Source of the DNA: Verrucomicrobiales bacterium
GTDB taxonomy: Bacteria; Verrucomicrobiota; Verrucomicrobiia; Verrucomicrobiales; DEV007
Direction: 5' to 3'
Length of the DNA stretch: 64,000 bases
NCBI GenBank assembly: GCA_012960505.1
Contig: DUBC01000010.1
Location: forward strand, 5,893 to 69,892
Shown here: in pieces, positions 18,232 to 28,007 of the stretch
Layout: each line of letters begins with the position of its first letter
Numbering within the stretch: position 1 is the first letter of the stretch
Made by a program: the position numbers and the translations under genes
The notes under the pieces: model-generated
What the model was told of the DNA's origin: nothing
What the model saw: only the letters and a program-made list of their open reading frames with translations
Database searches by the model: none

Positions 18232-19593
18232 TTATTCTAAATCTATTTCTTTTCCTGGATCAGGAATGATTACTTCTGTTTCCGGTAACCGCTGATTTAG
18301 TCTTTGCTTCATCCATTCGATGGCCTCTTTGTCACCGTGCACTAGGATAACTTTTTTAGGATGAACTGATTCAGCATATTCAATTAGACTCTCTCTCGAA
18401 GCGTGTCCACTGAAGTCAAAACTTTGCACTGAGCATTGACGCTTTACAGGTTCTTTTTTTGAATCCAACAGGACCTCTTCTCCTCTCTCTGATTCAATGA
18501 GTCTTGCCATCGGTGAGTCAGGATCGGCATATCCGACGCAGGCGACAAGGTTACGGGGGTTGGCGATGAACTGTTGTGCTAGTCTATTGGACATGGTCTT
18601 CTCTGCCATCATTCCGCTAGACAATGTATAGACGTTTCCCTGCTCTAGTTTTGGAAGTTCTCCCCTCGACCTCGGAGTAGATAACAAGCCTTTCACGCGC
18701 ATCAGGTTTAGTCCTTGATGATTGCGTCTAATGCGTTTTGAAAATTTGTCATAGATTTTTGTCATTTTGATGCTGAGCCCACCTATCAGGAATGAAGAGT
18801 TTCTTAATTTTTTAGCTCTTTGAAGCTCGTACAGCATCATGATTGTCTCCTGGGTCCTTCCCATTGCAAATAGAGGGATCATGACTGAACCCTTCCCCTC
18901 GAGACATTCTTCCATGCTCAATGCGAGCCGTTCAGCTTCAGACCATCTGGAATATTCCGGATCAAGTGCAGTTCCGCCGCGGGTACATTCCAAGATGAGA
19001 ACGTCAATTTTTTCACGCGGAAAGTCCGCTCCTTTAAGGATACTCTGATCCTCAAAATGAACGTCCCCCGTGTACATTATTTTTTTTCCGGAAAATTCGA
19101 ATAGGGAGCCGACCGCGCCCATGACATGGCCAGCATCATAAAAGGTGCAGGAAGCGCCCCCGGTCTCATGCAATTCAAATTTTTTACCGTTCCTTCTCGG
19201 ATGCCATTGTCTGTTTACTTTGTGAATTTCACGGTGAGTAAATAATGGATACTCATTAATCCCAAGTTCTTCTCCCTTGGATGTCATTACATTCACCGAA
19301 TTGTGCAGAAGGGCTTGGGCCAGAGCATCAGTAGCTTCACTCATAAAGACGGGCATTTCTGGGTAATGTCTCTGTATAACAGGCAAGGATCCTGAATGGT
19401 CCAGATGTGCATGAGAAAGGATAGCCGCATCTAAGGGTTCATTCAGAATTCGATCGAACTGAGGCAGGGCATCCTTTGATTCCGCTTTCGGGTGCATTCC
19501 TGAATCAATTAGAATTCGCTTATCCCCTAAGCTAAGAAGGTAACAATTCGCTCCAATTTCTATGTTGCGAGTTAGGCTTTGAAAGCGAATCAT
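18232..19593 (-). CDS. beta-CASP metallo-beta-lactamase-fold nuclease-like protein
   Basis: Metallo-hydrolase of the CPSF/RNase J-related beta-CASP group, probably an RNA-processing enzyme. The zinc motif is SHAHLDHSG (His61, His63, Asp65, His66), followed by GHVMGAVGS and MYTGDVHFED. The beta-CASP insertion spans about residues 210-370, and the C-terminal FDFSGHASRESL and KKVILVHGDKEA blocks supply the last metal-binding histidines. The 453 residues match the bacterial CPSF-like subgroup rather than the longer RNase J, and there is no RNase J C-terminal domain. It is convergent with lpxD. Confidence 0.85.
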   Translation of the reverse strand: MIRFQSLTRNIEIGANCYLLSLGDKRILIDSGMHPKAESKDALPQFDRILNEPLDAAILSHAHLDHSGSLPVIQRHYPEMPVFMSEATDALAQALLHNSVNVMTSKGEELGINEYPLFTHREIHKVNRQWHPRRNGKKFELHETGGASCTFYDAGHVMGAVGSLFEFSGKKIMYTGDVHFEDQSILKGADFPREKIDVLILECTRGGTALDPEYSRWSEAERLALSMEECLEGKGSVMIPLFAMGRTQETIMMLYELQRAKKLRNSSFLIGGLSIKMTKIYDKFSKRIRRNHQGLNLMRVKGLLSTPRSRGELPKLEQGNVYTLSSGMMAEKTMSNRLAQQFIANPRNLVACVGYADPDSPMARLIESERGEEVLLDSKKEPVKRQCSVQSFDFSGHASRESLIEYAESVHPKKVILVHGDKEAIEWMKQRLNQRLPETEVIIPDPGKEIDLE

Positions 19594-19718
19594 CTAGTAG
19601 AACTTATTACCTAATGCTTCAAATTGGTTACGCCAAGTAATAAACTCACATCTTTAATAGTCTTTTTATTTGATTAAAATTTCATTCACTGAATTTGATT
19701 CTAAAAACTTAATATCTC

Positions 19719-21251
19719 ATGATCTATTTTATAAGAAAACTTTTCCTGCTAATTGCTCTCCTTCCTTGCTCTGCATGGTCAGATATTTCAAATGCATCTG
19801 AAAGGCCCAACATTGTTCTAATCATGGCCGATGATCTTGGATTTGCAGATCTGGGATGTTATGGAGGTGAGATTAAGACTCCAGCCCTGGATGCTTTGGC
19901 AGAGAATGGCCTCAGATTCTCTCAGTTCTATAATACGGCCAAGTGTCATTCCTCTAGAGTGGATCTATTGACAGGAATGTATTGCGGACAGGCAGGCTCT
20001 GCCAAACTGTCCAATGGGCCGACCATTGCCGAGGTTCTGAGGCCTGCAGGCTATCAGACATTGATGGTAGGGAAGTGGCATCTGAACAAGGAGCCGACTG
20101 ATAAAGGATTCAGTCGATACTTTGGTCATTTGAGTGGTGCTACTAATTTCTTCACTGGTGATGACTCATTCCGTCTTGATGGTGAAAAATTCAATGTTCC
20201 GAAGGAAGGTTTTTATACGACAGACGCGAACACGGACTATGCGGTTCGTTTTGTGAACGAAAGTCTGAAAAAGGATAAGGACAAACCATTCTTTTTGTAC
20301 CTCGCTTACAATGCACCTCATTATCCGCTTCAGGCACCTAAGAAGGAAGTTATGAAATACCGGGGCAAGTACGCGGCAGGGTGGGACCGGTTACGGGAGA
20401 ATCGTTATGCTAGCCAACTTGATCTAGGGTTGATAAATAAAGACTGGCCCTTGAGCCCGAGGCCTCAGAACGTTAGGCCATGGAATGATCTGACTGACAA
20501 AGAAAAGGACTGGGAAGATTTTCGTATGGCCACTTATGCAGGGATGGTTGATCGAATGGATCAGGGAATCGGAAAACTCGTTGAAAGGCTCAAAGAGATT
20601 GGTGTTTTTGATAATACTTTATTTATGTTCTGTTCTGACAATGGAGCTTGTCCTTTTGAGCGGACCCGAGGCGCTGATAAGATGCCTTGGGATCCTGAGA
20701 GTTATTGGACATACGATACTGGATGGGCGCATGCGGGTAATACGCCTTTCCGCTGGTACAAACAGAACCAACACGAAGGTGGGATAAGTAGCCCGATGAT
20801 CGTTCACTGGCCCAAGGGCTTAAAAACAAAGAAAGGTGCCATCACAGATCAGGTAGGGCATCTCGTTGATTTTATGCCTACGTGTTTGGATCTGGCCGGG
20901 GCAGATTACCCGGACAAGAATCCGAATTTAAAATTAATGGGAAAATCATTGTTGCCGATTCTTAAAGGGGAGAAGAGGGAAGGTCATGAGTTCCTTTATT
21001 TTCATTTCGGCAACAATCGTGCAGTTCGGAAAGGAAAATGGAAAGTGGTTTCGGCTCGGGGTGGGCCTTGGGAGCTTTATGATATGATCGCGGACCGGAC
21101 CGAACTGAAAGATCTGTCCAAGTCCAAGCCAGGGGTGAGGAATGAACTTATAAAGGTTTGGCATGACTTTGCTGAAGGAACTGATCAGTTATCTAAGAAG
21201 CAGAGAAGGCCCGTATCTGAAACCTCCCAACGATGGAAAAAGCGCGGCTAA
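19719..21251 (+). CDS. exported sulfatase with non-canonical CHSSR motif
   Basis: Type I sulfatase of 510 residues with an N-terminal signal peptide. The metal-binding start is VLIMADDLGFADLGCYGG. The formylglycine position is Cys76-His-Ser-Ser-Arg80, with serine where proline normally stands in CxPxR. Other core features are intact: VGKWHLN, YLAYNAPHYPLQ and FMFCSDNGACPF. The large insert around residues 150-290, including the HLSGATNFFTGD segment, suggests a subfamily common in Planctomycetota and Verrucomicrobiota. Promoter sequences lie in the 125 bp divergent gap. Whether the altered motif still matures is open. Confidence 0.9.
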   Translation: MIYFIRKLFLLIALLPCSAWSDISNASERPNIVLIMADDLGFADLGCYGGEIKTPALDALAENGLRFSQFYNTAKCHSSRVDLLTGMYCGQAGSAKLSNGPTIAEVLRPAGYQTLMVGKWHLNKEPTDKGFSRYFGHLSGATNFFTGDDSFRLDGEKFNVPKEGFYTTDANTDYAVRFVNESLKKDKDKPFFLYLAYNAPHYPLQAPKKEVMKYRGKYAAGWDRLRENRYASQLDLGLINKDWPLSPRPQNVRPWNDLTDKEKDWEDFRMATYAGMVDRMDQGIGKLVERLKEIGVFDNTLFMFCSDNGACPFERTRGADKMPWDPESYWTYDTGWAHAGNTPFRWYKQNQHEGGISSPMIVHWPKGLKTKKGAITDQVGHLVDFMPTCLDLAGADYPDKNPNLKLMGKSLLPILKGEKREGHEFLYFHFGNNRAVRKGKWKVVSARGGPWELYDMIADRTELKDLSKSKPGVRNELIKVWHDFAEGTDQLSKKQRRPVSETSQRWKKRG

Positions 21252-21261
21252 ATAATACTAG

Positions 21262-22230
21262 TTAGCGCATTTCTACTTTTGCCCCGGGTCTCACTAGGTC
21301 CGAAAGGCGGACAACGTCCCAATTAGCCAGTCTCACGCAACCGGCACTTCTGGACCGACCAATCGTATGTGGAGAGGAGGTCCCATGCAGACCGATTCCG
21401 CCCTTGTTTAATCCTGCCCAGAAGATTCCTATTGGACTGTTTGGTCCCGGTGGAAGTAAGTGAGCTTCGTTACTGCGTTTCCCTGTTTCCAGCATGCTCT
21501 GATCCCATCTGAACGTTGGGGTAGTGATCATATTTTGAATGACCCAGTCGCCACGATGAATGAATTTCTCTTGTCCGGGCGTTATAGGAAACATAGCAAG
21601 GATTTTCTTTTTTCCCCATATGGCCACAAGCTTTTGAGTCGTATCCACGATGACTAGTCGCTTACTAAGTTTTCTTTCCCGTTGGAATGACTTGTCTTTT
21701 TTTACGTCTTCAATTCTAAACGGAGTCACGTTAGGAACTTTAATGACGGTACCTTCGGTTACCTTTCCCCAATCTATCTCAGGGTTTATTTTTGTGAGAT
21801 ATTTTTCATCAGAGTGAAAACGTTCGGCTGAAAATTCAAGGATCGATCTATAGTAAAGATAATCAATTTCTGCCTGCTCAGAAGGTTCGAAAGAGACTTC
21901 TCCAACAAAATTTAAATCTTCTTCTTTTATAGCGTAAGTAGTAAAGAGTTCCTCAATGGTCGCATTTGATTCATTGATCACCTTATAATAGTTATCGTAT
22001 TTCAGATCGTATCCGAAATTGTAATGGGCAACTGCCTTGCGAGTGAATTGTCCCATTCGACCGTCAATCTTTCCGGGTCCAAACATTTTTCCATCAAGAA
22101 ATATCTGGATACGGAGAATAGTCTCTGTGTCTTTTTTCGAAGGTTCAGACAAGTACCCAATTTTCTTTTTGCTGAACCCATTAGGTGCCAAATAAATTAT
22201 CCCAAGGATGATTAAGAGACTTTTGTACAA
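21262..22230 (-). CDS. L,D-transpeptidase (YkuD family) with N-terminal peptidoglycan-binding-like region
   Basis: Periplasmic enzyme that forms 3-3 cross-links or anchors proteins to peptidoglycan. The catalytic motif is HGTSSPHTIGRSRSAGCVR, with His282 and the nucleophile Cys298. A KKRLVIVDTTQKLVAIWGKK strand opens the YkuD domain near residue 190. The N-terminal half holds a peptidoglycan_binding-1-like helix bundle (IFLDGKMFGPGKIDGRMGQFTRKAV), then a LysM-like segment (about 140-170: KYLTKINPEIDWGKVTEGTVIKV). A TTG start gives the signal peptide MYKSLLIILGIIYLAPNGFS. It is downstream of lysC in the same direction. Confidence 0.9.
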   Translation of the reverse strand: MYKSLLIILGIIYLAPNGFSKKKIGYLSEPSKKDTETILRIQIFLDGKMFGPGKIDGRMGQFTRKAVAHYNFGYDLKYDNYYKVINESNATIEELFTTYAIKEEDLNFVGEVSFEPSEQAEIDYLYYRSILEFSAERFHSDEKYLTKINPEIDWGKVTEGTVIKVPNVTPFRIEDVKKDKSFQRERKLSKRLVIVDTTQKLVAIWGKKKILAMFPITPGQEKFIHRGDWVIQNMITTPTFRWDQSMLETGKRSNEAHLLPPGPNSPIGIFWAGLNKGGIGLHGTSSPHTIGRSRSAGCVRLANWDVVRLSDLVRPGAKVEMR

Positions 22231-22317
22231 TGTTTGCTAGGTGTGATTGGGTTAAGTAGCTGAGATTGGGTTTTATTGGAGAATTATAATTTAAAAATGT
22301 ATTGGGCTAATGAGCTA

Positions 22318-23535
22318 TTAAAGGTTGAAGGCAGTGTGGACTATATTTGCCGATTGCTCAAGGTCCTCTTCTCTGATGATGACCGCAGTTTTGATTTCTG
22401 AGGTTGATATCATTTGAATATTGATACCATTATGTGCAAGCGCAGCAAACATTTGAGCTGCGACTCCAGAGTGAGAGCGCATACCTATTCCGACCACGCT
22501 CAATTTACCAATTCCGTCAGTCGTTTCGATGGAGGATTTATTGCCTAGATCCTTAAGAATAGGTTCGATCGTTTGTTTTGCCTTTTTTAGATCCGATCGG
22601 TGCAAGGTGAATGAGATGTCAGTATGGTTTGTTTTCGAGACGTTCTGTACAATCATGTCGATTACGACACCCGAATCGGAAATGGCATGAAATATTTTCG
22701 CTGCGACTCCCGGCTCATCAGAAACATTTTCGATGGTTACCTTTGCCTGTTCTCGCTCGATGCTTACTCCGCGAACAACCACGGATTCCATGTTAGGGTG
22801 TTCTTCTGTCACGATTGTTCCTGGGTTTTGATTTAGGCTGCTTCTTACTTCAAACTTAACGCCAAATTTTTTGGCAAACTCAACGGATCTTGATTGCATT
22901 ACCTTAGAGCCTGATGAAGCCATTTCCAGCATTTCATCATACGAAATTTCATTAATTTTCTGGGCCTCAGGCACTACGCGTGGATCACAGGTGTAGACCC
23001 CGTCAACATCTGTAAATATCTGGCACAGGTCCGCATCTATGGCTGCCGCCATTGCAATAGCGGTCAGGTCTGAACCGCCACGACCGAGCGTTGTGATGCG
23101 TCCGTCAGGGCTTCGGCCCTGAAATCCGGCCAGAATGACGGTGTGGTTTTCATCGAGGAGTCGATGAACTTCGTCTGGTGTGATATTTGAAATTCTTGCT
23201 TTGGTATGGTCTCCGTCCGTGACAATCCCTGCCTGCGCTCCGGTCAATGAGATGGCTTTTCCTCCCATAGAATTAATTGCCATCGAGGTCAGAGCAATGG
23301 TCGTTTGCTCTCCTGTAGCTAAGAGAACATCCATTTCACGGTCCGTGGGCTCATGGTCTGGTGATACCTCGTTTGCCATTTCAATGAGCCTATTAGTAAC
23401 TCCGGCCATGGCAGAGACCACAGCCACGACCTGATGCCCCGCCTTTTGAGTCTCAAGGATTCGCTTGGCGACGTTATTGATCCTTTCAGTGTTACCTACT
23501 GAAGTGCCTCCGTATTTCTGTACTATGAGTGACAA
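22318..23535 (-). CDS. lysC: aspartate kinase
   Basis: Phosphorylates L-aspartate, the entry step to lysine, threonine and methionine synthesis. The N-terminus SLIVQKYGGTSVGN is the aspartokinase signature and fixes the TTG start. FQGRSPDGRITTLGRGGSDLTAIA and the FTDVDGVYTCDPRVV block are the substrate and ATP sites. Two C-terminal ACT domains (from about residue 265, QAKVTIENVSDEPGVAAKIF, and residue 345, KLSVVGIGMRSHSGVAAQMF) should give feedback inhibition, usually by lysine or threonine. It is the last gene of the hom-thrC-lysC set. Confidence 0.95.
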   Translation of the reverse strand: MSLIVQKYGGTSVGNTERINNVAKRILETQKAGHQVVAVVSAMAGVTNRLIEMANEVSPDHEPTDREMDVLLATGEQTTIALTSMAINSMGGKAISLTGAQAGIVTDGDHTKARISNITPDEVHRLLDENHTVILAGFQGRSPDGRITTLGRGGSDLTAIAMAAAIDADLCQIFTDVDGVYTCDPRVVPEAQKINEISYDEMLEMASSGSKVMQSRSVEFAKKFGVKFEVRSSLNQNPGTIVTEEHPNMESVVVRGVSIEREQAKVTIENVSDEPGVAAKIFHAISDSGVVIDMIVQNVSKTNHTDISFTLHRSDLKKAKQTIEPILKDLGNKSSIETTDGIGKLSVVGIGMRSHSGVAAQMFAALAHNGINIQMISTSEIKTAVIIREEDLEQSANIVHTAFNL

Positions 23536-23606
23536 GTCTCGTTCTAATTAAAATTGACTGGCAACTATTTACAATAATTCAAATTATTAAAGTGCTAAAG
23601 TGAGTC

Positions 23607-24968
23607 TTATTGCAAAATATTCTCTTCCAGATATTCTCTAATTGCATCTGTATTTGCTGGTAATTTTTCTTTTTTAGGAGTGCACTCCCTGAGTTTTTCG
23701 AGGCTAGGGTGTGTGGGGCTGTCATTGATTGCTTCGGTAATTGTTTCTGGGAACTTGGCCGGATGGGCTGTGGCTAGCATGATAGTTGTCTGATTATTTA
23801 CCACTTCATTAAAACAACAGGCCGTGTGAGGATCCGGCACATAATTAAAGCGATCCTTGGCTTTACGGATATTTTCAATGATGCCCTCATCATCGGTCCG
23901 GGTAGTAGAGAATTCTCCAGCATTGAATTCGGGGATGATAACTTTGTTTCCTTTTTTGATTTCTTTCATTATCCCTGAGGTGCTTTGCCCCTCTCCTCCG
24001 AGATGATAGTAAAGAAAACGTTCAAAGTTTGATGCGACTTGAATGTCCATCGAAGGTGCCAGGGACGGGTTCACTGTCCTCGGCTCGTAAATGCCTTCTG
24101 TAAATAAACGGAACAGTAAATCATTTTGGTTCGTTGCGACCGTGAACTGTTCGGCTGGTAATCCCATCTGGCTCGCTAACCATCCGGCCAGAACGTTGCC
24201 AAAGTTACCGGTCGGCACAACGTAACGGACATGTTCCTTGTTCCTATCGGGTAATTGCTTATATGCGTGAATGTAATAAATGCACTGGGCTAATATTCTG
24301 GCCAAATTAATAGAGTTCACTGCCGAGAGGCGGGCCCTGTCCTTGAAATTAAGATCCTCAAACAGGTCCTTCACTATTCTTTGTGCGTCATCGAAAGATC
24401 CTTCAATGGCTATAGGAAAAATGTTACCAGATCCGGTGCATGTCATTTGACGTTCCTGGATATCTGAAATTCTTCCCTCAGGATACAGGACAAAGACGCG
24501 GGCACCTTCCTTGTCAGCGAGACCATGAATGGCTGCTGATCCAGTGTCCCCTGAAGTTGCTCCTAGGACGTTGATTGCCTTGCCTGTTCTTGCAATTTGT
24601 TCTTCGAACATGTTACCGACGAGCTGAAGCCCAAAATCTTTGAAGGCGAACGTTGGTCCATGGAATAGTTCTAGCACGTACGTGTCATCGGTCAGTTCGA
24701 TTAGTGGTGCTGCGTTTCCGGGATCTTCAAAACTTGAGTATGATTTTTCGAAGAGTTCATTGAGCTGTTCTGCTGAATGATCATCGTCGAACAATTGAAA
24801 GAATTCTGCTGCCAGTTCAGGGTACCGTGTCGGCCCTTTGTCCAGGAGTCCTTGAATTGATGGGAGTCTTTCCGGAACATAGAGCCCTCCGTCCGGTGCG
24901 AGTCCTGCTGCAAATGCATCAGTAAAATTAAGCGGAGGAGCCGAACCTCTTGTCGAAAGGAATCGCAA
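23607..24968 (-). CDS. thrC: threonine synthase
   Basis: PLP enzyme converting O-phosphohomoserine to threonine. The frame is open far upstream into hom, but the family N-terminus (RFLSTRGSAPPLNFTDAF) begins at a TTG codon at 24968, just past the hom stop, so that start is used. Key blocks are the PLP lysine in FAFKDFGLQLVG, GATSGDTGSAAIHGL and VPTGNFGNVLAGW. The roughly 453 residues match the longer threonine synthase subgroup. The 13 bp gap to hom points to cotranscription. Confidence 0.94.
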   Translation of the reverse strand: MRFLSTRGSAPPLNFTDAFAAGLAPDGGLYVPERLPSIQGLLDKGPTRYPELAAEFFQLFDDDHSAEQLNELFEKSYSSFEDPGNAAPLIELTDDTYVLELFHGPTFAFKDFGLQLVGNMFEEQIARTGKAINVLGATSGDTGSAAIHGLADKEGARVFVLYPEGRISDIQERQMTCTGSGNIFPIAIEGSFDDAQRIVKDLFEDLNFKDRARLSAVNSINLARILAQCIYYIHAYKQLPDRNKEHVRYVVPTGNFGNVLAGWLASQMGLPAEQFTVATNQNDLLFRLFTEGIYEPRTVNPSLAPSMDIQVASNFERFLYYHLGGEGQSTSGIMKEIKKGNKVIIPEFNAGEFSTTRTDDEGIIENIRKAKDRFNYVPDPHTACCFNEVVNNQTTIMLATAHPAKFPETITEAINDSPTHPSLEKLRECTPKKEKLPANTDAIREYLEENILQ

Positions 24969-24981
24969 GACTGTTAAATGG

Positions 24982-26298
24982 TTATTGTTCCAATGTTTCC
25001 ACGCGAAGGAGAGTGTGTTCAGGCTCGACTGTGTCGAGTTCCAGTATGGATTTAAGCGCGACCTGGACGGTTCCGTAACTGGCATCATGCAGTAGAAGGA
25101 CAAGAGGGATGTGCTCTGTGGAGGACTCCGGCTCAGGTTGAATTACTGAGAGGATTCCCACATCATTATTTGCCGTGATGGTTGCGATTTTTGCAAGTAC
25201 ACCCGGCCTGTCAGCAACGCTCAACCGCAAGTAGTATTGTGAGATGGTTTCAGAAAGCGGTAGGACAGTGCCGAACTCTCCTTTTGGGACAAATCCAGTG
25301 CATCCTACCCGATTATTGATATTTTCCGCTGCGTCGGCCAGATCGCTGATGACGGCACTCGAAGTAGCATTCTGCCCAGCTCCACTTCCGTAGAATAAGG
25401 TTTCTCCTACAACGTCTCCGTGCACGGCTACTGCATTAAAGACTCCATCCACTGAGGAGAGGATATGGTCTTTAGGGATCAGGTTGGGGGAGACTCGAAC
25501 CTCGATACGTTCATCGTTGTCCGCCTGCCTGATAACTCCTAGAAGCTTAATCTCATATCCTAGATCATTTGCGAAGGCAACATCGTCCAAGGAAATGTCT
25601 TCGATGCCCATCACGGAAACCTCCTCGCTCCTCAGCCACTGCCCGTAAGATAACCATCCGAGAATAATGGCCTTATGACCGGCGTCCCAACCATTGATGT
25701 CCAGTGAAGGGTCGGCCTCAGCGTATCCCTTTTCTTTTGCCTCTTCGAGGGCCTCAGAAAATTCAATGCCTGCCGAGTTCATTCTTGTTAGAATATAGTT
25801 TGAAGTCCCATTGATGATTCCGTAGATGGATCCGATCCTGTTTCCAATGAGTGCCTCCTTCACCGCTTTGATGATTGGTATTCCTCCGGCAACGGCCGCC
25901 TCACAGTAGAGCGGAGCGTTCTGTTTTTCTGAAAGCTCAATTAGTTCCTTACCACGCTCCGCAAGGACTGCTTTATTTCCTGTGACCACGGCCTTGTTTG
26001 CATTCAGAGCTCCGCTGATTAGCTTGAAGGCTTCGTCCACGCCTCCGATCAATTCCACGATCACATCGATGTCAGGGTCTTCGATTAATTCCTTCCAGTC
26101 CGTGGTGATTAATCCTTTAGGAACTTCGATGTCCCGTTTCCGGTTAATGTCCCTCACCGCAATTTTTGTGACTATGAGAGTCGTTCCGGTCCTCTCACTC
26201 AATAGCTCCTGGTTCTTGAGAAGATTCTTGTACACACCGGTCCCAACGTTTCCTAGCCCGGCAAGACCAATTCGCAGTTGTTTTCCTTTTTCTTCCAC
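24982..26298 (-). CDS. hom: homoserine dehydrogenase
   Basis: Reduces aspartate semialdehyde to homoserine with NAD(P)H. It shows the Rossmann motif GLAGLGNVGTGVYKNL near the N-terminus, the catalytic-core block GIINGTSNYILTRMNSAG and the AEADPSLDINGWDAGHKAIILG segment with the catalytic Asp and Lys. An ACT domain from about residue 350 (YYLRLSVADRPGVLAKIA) suggests threonine feedback. The start is GTG and the 438-residue length is normal. It heads hom-thrC-lysC; the 113 bp upstream gap divides it from a divergent gene. Confidence 0.95.
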   Translation of the reverse strand: MEEKGKQLRIGLAGLGNVGTGVYKNLLKNQELLSERTGTTLIVTKIAVRDINRKRDIEVPKGLITTDWKELIEDPDIDVIVELIGGVDEAFKLISGALNANKAVVTGNKAVLAERGKELIELSEKQNAPLYCEAAVAGGIPIIKAVKEALIGNRIGSIYGIINGTSNYILTRMNSAGIEFSEALEEAKEKGYAEADPSLDINGWDAGHKAIILGWLSYGQWLRSEEVSVMGIEDISLDDVAFANDLGYEIKLLGVIRQADNDERIEVRVSPNLIPKDHILSSVDGVFNAVAVHGDVVGETLFYGSGAGQNATSSAVISDLADAAENINNRVGCTGFVPKGEFGTVLPLSETISQYYLRLSVADRPGVLAKIATITANNDVGILSVIQPEPESSTEHIPLVLLLHDASYGTVQVALKSILELDTVEPEHTLLRVETLEQ

Positions 26299-26411
26299 TT
26301 CTCTTGTAAACGATTAGCACTATCCGGTTTAAGATGCTCATGTGCAAGCGATTCTGCTAGGCTTTAAGGATCATTCTGGTCAGTTCTATGATTTTGAATT
26401 AGAATCTGAAC

Positions 26412-27356
26412 ATGGCAAAGACTGCTCTACTACTGGATCCGGTATTCAAACGTCATGACACTGGTCCCGGTCATCCAGAATCGGTGGCCCGTTACCGTGC
26501 GATTACTGAGGCTCTTAATGAAGGTGGTGTGCCGGGAAAGTGTCTAAATATTGATCTCAGGAATGCGACAGATTCTGAGATCCTAGGCTGCCATACTGCT
26601 CAGTACTTGGACACTGTGAGGAAGGACATTTCCGAAGGCAAAAAAGAGTTAAGCACGGGTGATACGAACGTGTGCAAGGAATCATATAAGGTAGCGTTGC
26701 AGGCTGCCGGTTCAGTGCTCAACGCAATTGATAACGTTTTTGATAAAAAGTGTAATAATGCATTTTGCACGGTCCGGCCCCCGGGCCATCATGCTTCGGC
26801 GGATCGTGGAATGGGTTTTTGCATCTTTAATAATGTGGCCGTCGCTGCCCGTTACGCCCAGACCAAGCACGGGGCCGAGAAGGTGGCTATCATTGATTGG
26901 GACGTTCATCACGGGAACGGTACTCAGGACATTTTTTATAATGACGGTTCGGTCTTCTATTTTAGTATCCATCAGTCGCCCTGGTATCCGGGTACCGGGG
27001 CACATAATGAGACCGGTAACGAGAAAGGCGAAGGAGCGACTATGAACCGACCCATGCCGGCAGGTTCAGGATTCAAGGAGCTGGGACCTTTTTTCAGTGA
27101 AGACTTCATAGAGGCAATGAAAGAATTTAAACCGAACCTGATCCTCATATCGGCTGGTTTTGATTCCAGGCTCGGTGACCCTCTCGGTCATTTCAGGCTC
27201 ACTGATGAGAATTTCACCGAATTGACTAAGGTGCTCCTTGACGTTGCTCATAAGTATTCGGACGGGAGGCTCGTGTCTATGCTCGAGGGAGGATACAATA
27301 TTGATGGGCTCGGGGACGCTGTCGCGAGTCACGTGAGCCAGCTCATCAAAGCCTGA
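26412..27356 (+). CDS. histone deacetylase/acetoin utilization-family hydrolase
   Basis: Zinc amidohydrolase of the HDAC superfamily, in bacteria acting on acetyl-lysine, acetylpolyamines or other small amides. The active-site pair is RPPGHHA (His126-His127), zinc ligands are Asp164 and His166 in DWDVHHGNGTQ and Asp251 in SAGFDSRLGDP, and the tyrosine-bearing LEGGYN block is present. At 314 residues it is a stand-alone domain with no signal peptide. It is divergent from hom. The substrate is unknown. Confidence 0.9.
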   Translation: MAKTALLLDPVFKRHDTGPGHPESVARYRAITEALNEGGVPGKCLNIDLRNATDSEILGCHTAQYLDTVRKDISEGKKELSTGDTNVCKESYKVALQAAGSVLNAIDNVFDKKCNNAFCTVRPPGHHASADRGMGFCIFNNVAVAARYAQTKHGAEKVAIIDWDVHHGNGTQDIFYNDGSVFYFSIHQSPWYPGTGAHNETGNEKGEGATMNRPMPAGSGFKELGPFFSEDFIEAMKEFKPNLILISAGFDSRLGDPLGHFRLTDENFTELTKVLLDVAHKYSDGRLVSMLEGGYNIDGLGDAVASHVSQLIKA

Positions 27357-27483
27357 CAGTATAAGTCTTCCAATCGATGATATGACTGACCCTATTTGGG
27401 GGACAGCCAATTTTATATCGCCAAGACTGAGACTTAAGAGAATAATTAGATTGACTTCTTACTTTGTAATGCAAAGTAAATCC

Positions 27484-27999
27484 ATGAAGATACCTAGGTC
27501 CGATAAGAAGATGAGCAATTCACTGAAGGTAATGACGTTTTTTTCTTTTGCTGTGCTTTCCGGATGTAATGTAACGGAAAAATATATTTTTGATTCTTCT
27601 GGTTTAGGACTCGAGGAAAGGATCGCCGTGATGAACAAAATCATTGAACCTCTTTCCGAAGTCCCTTCAGAAATTCTGGACGCCCATTACATTGAGACTC
27701 GGATAGGAGACGGGCAAGTCGACCCATTTGCTCGTTTGGGACCTTCTGATTTTTTGTTTTATGCTTTAATCAAAGTGCCTAAAGAGGAGGCAAAGAAATG
27801 GTCGCAAAATTTAAAGGAGCCTTATAACGGAGTGACGGATTTTTCTTCTCCTGAAATTTCCAATAAATGGTGGCTAGCAAAAGAAAAATTTATGGAACTT
27901 AGATTATACGAAACCAAGACTTATTTTGGGCGCTTTAATGGCTGGATGGCTATTGATGATGCGAACGGCCGGATCTATGTTCACACCTACACCTTATAG
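27484..27999 (+). CDS. small putative lipoprotein, unrecognised
   Basis: I do not recognise this family. The ATG at 27484 gives a basic n-region, a hydrophobic stretch and the lipobox VLSGC, so the mature protein would be a lipid-anchored periplasmic protein of about 145 residues. ATG at 27511 also preserves the signal. The mature part is soluble and mixed, ending in NGRIYVHTYTL. The next gene begins 8 bp later and codes another small lipoprotein, so they probably form a unit with the two following secreted-protein genes. Confidence 0.6.
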   Translation: MKIPRSDKKMSNSLKVMTFFSFAVLSGCNVTEKYIFDSSGLGLEERIAVMNKIIEPLSEVPSEILDAHYIETRIGDGQVDPFARLGPSDFLFYALIKVPKEEAKKWSQNLKEPYNGVTDFSSPEISNKWWLAKEKFMELRLYETKTYFGRFNGWMAIDDANGRIYVHTYTL

Positions 28000-28007
28000 A
28001 GATTTAA

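Noticed and set aside
23607-25103. Long threonine synthase start at 25103
   Set aside because: It would overlap hom by over 100 bases with residues unlike any ThrC; the family N-terminus starts at TTG 24968.
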